A DNA stretch of 64,000 nucleotides from the NCBI RefSeq assembly GCF_024713945.1, contig NC_134679.1, positions 3,725,001-3,789,000 of the forward strand. Reading direction: 5' to 3'. The translations under genes and the position numbers were made by a program. Positions 63,401 through 64,000 of the stretch are shown in pieces. Source of the DNA: Dermatophagoides farinae. Lineage: Eukaryota; Arthropoda; Arachnida; Sarcoptiformes; Pyroglyphidae. Under the pieces are notes generated by a model. That model was not told where the DNA came from, did not search any database, and was given only the letters and a program-made list of their open reading frames with translations. How positions within the stretch are numbered: position 1 is the first letter of the stretch; each line of letters opens with the position of its first letter.

Positions 63401-64000
63401 GCATGTTGCTGCTTTTGTTGACATTTTTTCCATTAGCTATTCATTTATCTCACTGGCTTATCGTTTGTTTAGCTGTTTTTTTGTTGTTGTTGTTGTTGAT
63501 TGCATAAATGTTTCCTTCCGTTTCGGATTGATTTGATCATTTAGATGTGGTAAAGATGCAAGATGATGATGGTTGTGTATTGTCTATATCAATAGAACAT
63601 GTCCGGGTCAAACATATGTCCATTTTAGCTTTGACCCTAAATGCTTTTAACATTACTGTTTAAATTTTCCTCACTCAAAGACATCTTGGATCGCCACCGT
63701 TGTTTGTAGTCGTGTGTCCTGTTTTTGTTATTGTCGTTCATATAACAACGACAAAAACTGCAAGCAGATGGTTCTTGGCCATTTGACCTTTTACTTCATT
63801 CAGTGCATCCACCCACTTGCCCTGTTTATGTGAATAGAACAACAACTTTTGAATAGCTAAAATATTCCCGAATGGTATCCACTATTTTCCATTCTTGGAT
63901 AAGTCTTTTGCTGACACGAAATATTAAAAAAATTTAGTATTCATTCTAGAAAAAATCGTAGGTGATTTTCTTTAGATTCCAAAAACATTACACAATCTTT
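60401..64000. other. Non-coding right end of the window
   Basis: 3.6 kb of AT-rich sequence, possibly intron of the candidate gene starting at 60005. Simple repeats: TG at 60499-60518 and 62532-62551, CA at 62014-62029, ATC at about 62406-62425, TTG at 63482-63500. No recognised exon on either strand. Confidence 0.45.

Overview
This is a eukaryotic nuclear window, very AT-rich, with compact spliced genes: most introns are 50-90 bp with GT..AG ends, each restoring a conserved protein frame. The proteins are animal orthologues. The base composition, poly-T/poly-A runs, ATC/ATG and CA/TG microsatellites and small introns suggest an arthropod. A small acariform mite such as a dust mite would fit, but that is inference and nothing here names the species. 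I saw no prokaryotic, viral or transposon protein, tRNA, rRNA or CRISPR.

Layout, 1-12.5 kb: PI4KB (minus, N-terminal half, runs off the left edge) and MCM10 (plus) start back to back. A TMCC-family ER membrane coiled-coil protein follows (plus, 7 exons), then a PYCR3-like pyrroline-5-carboxylate reductase (minus, 5 exons) divergent from an OVCA2-type serine hydrolase (plus, 5 exons). 12.6-16.6 kb: a nine-exon RalGDS/RGL-type GEF (minus) that ends without a Ras-association domain. 19.9-25.5 kb: an SLC24-type cation exchanger (plus), a Ser/Cys-rich protein of unknown function (minus), SPRING1/C12orf49 (minus) and a divergent DCAF4-like WD protein (plus). 29.5-29.8 kb: intronless SmE (minus).

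29.8-47.3 kb is a gene desert leading into a DUSP10/puckered-like JNK phosphatase (plus). That locus is surrounded by 12 exact AP-1 heptamers, about ten times what base composition predicts, which suggests JNK feedback control. 51.8-58.3 kb is gene-dense again: CRPPA (minus), PSMD5 (minus), POLR2G (minus) and IFT57 (plus). 58.3-64 kb is mostly non-coding, with one candidate first exon of a membrane or secreted protein near 60.0-60.4 kb.

The genes are largely unrelated housekeeping functions: lipid kinase, replication, proline synthesis, small-GTPase signalling, ion exchange, SREBP control, splicing, transcription, proteasome assembly, dystroglycan glycosylation and cilia. What they share is organisation. 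There are divergent pairs with 0.2-0.8 kb promoters (PI4KB/MCM10, PYCR3/OVCA2, SPRING1/DCAF4-like, POLR2G/IFT57) and convergent pairs whose 3' ends nearly or actually overlap (OVCA2/RalGDS, SLC24/unknown). No dedicated novel system was identified. The strongest leads are the AP-1 cluster, the exchanger lacking the aspartate linked to K+ dependence, the RA-less RalGDS protein and the YxSGSSA-repeat protein.
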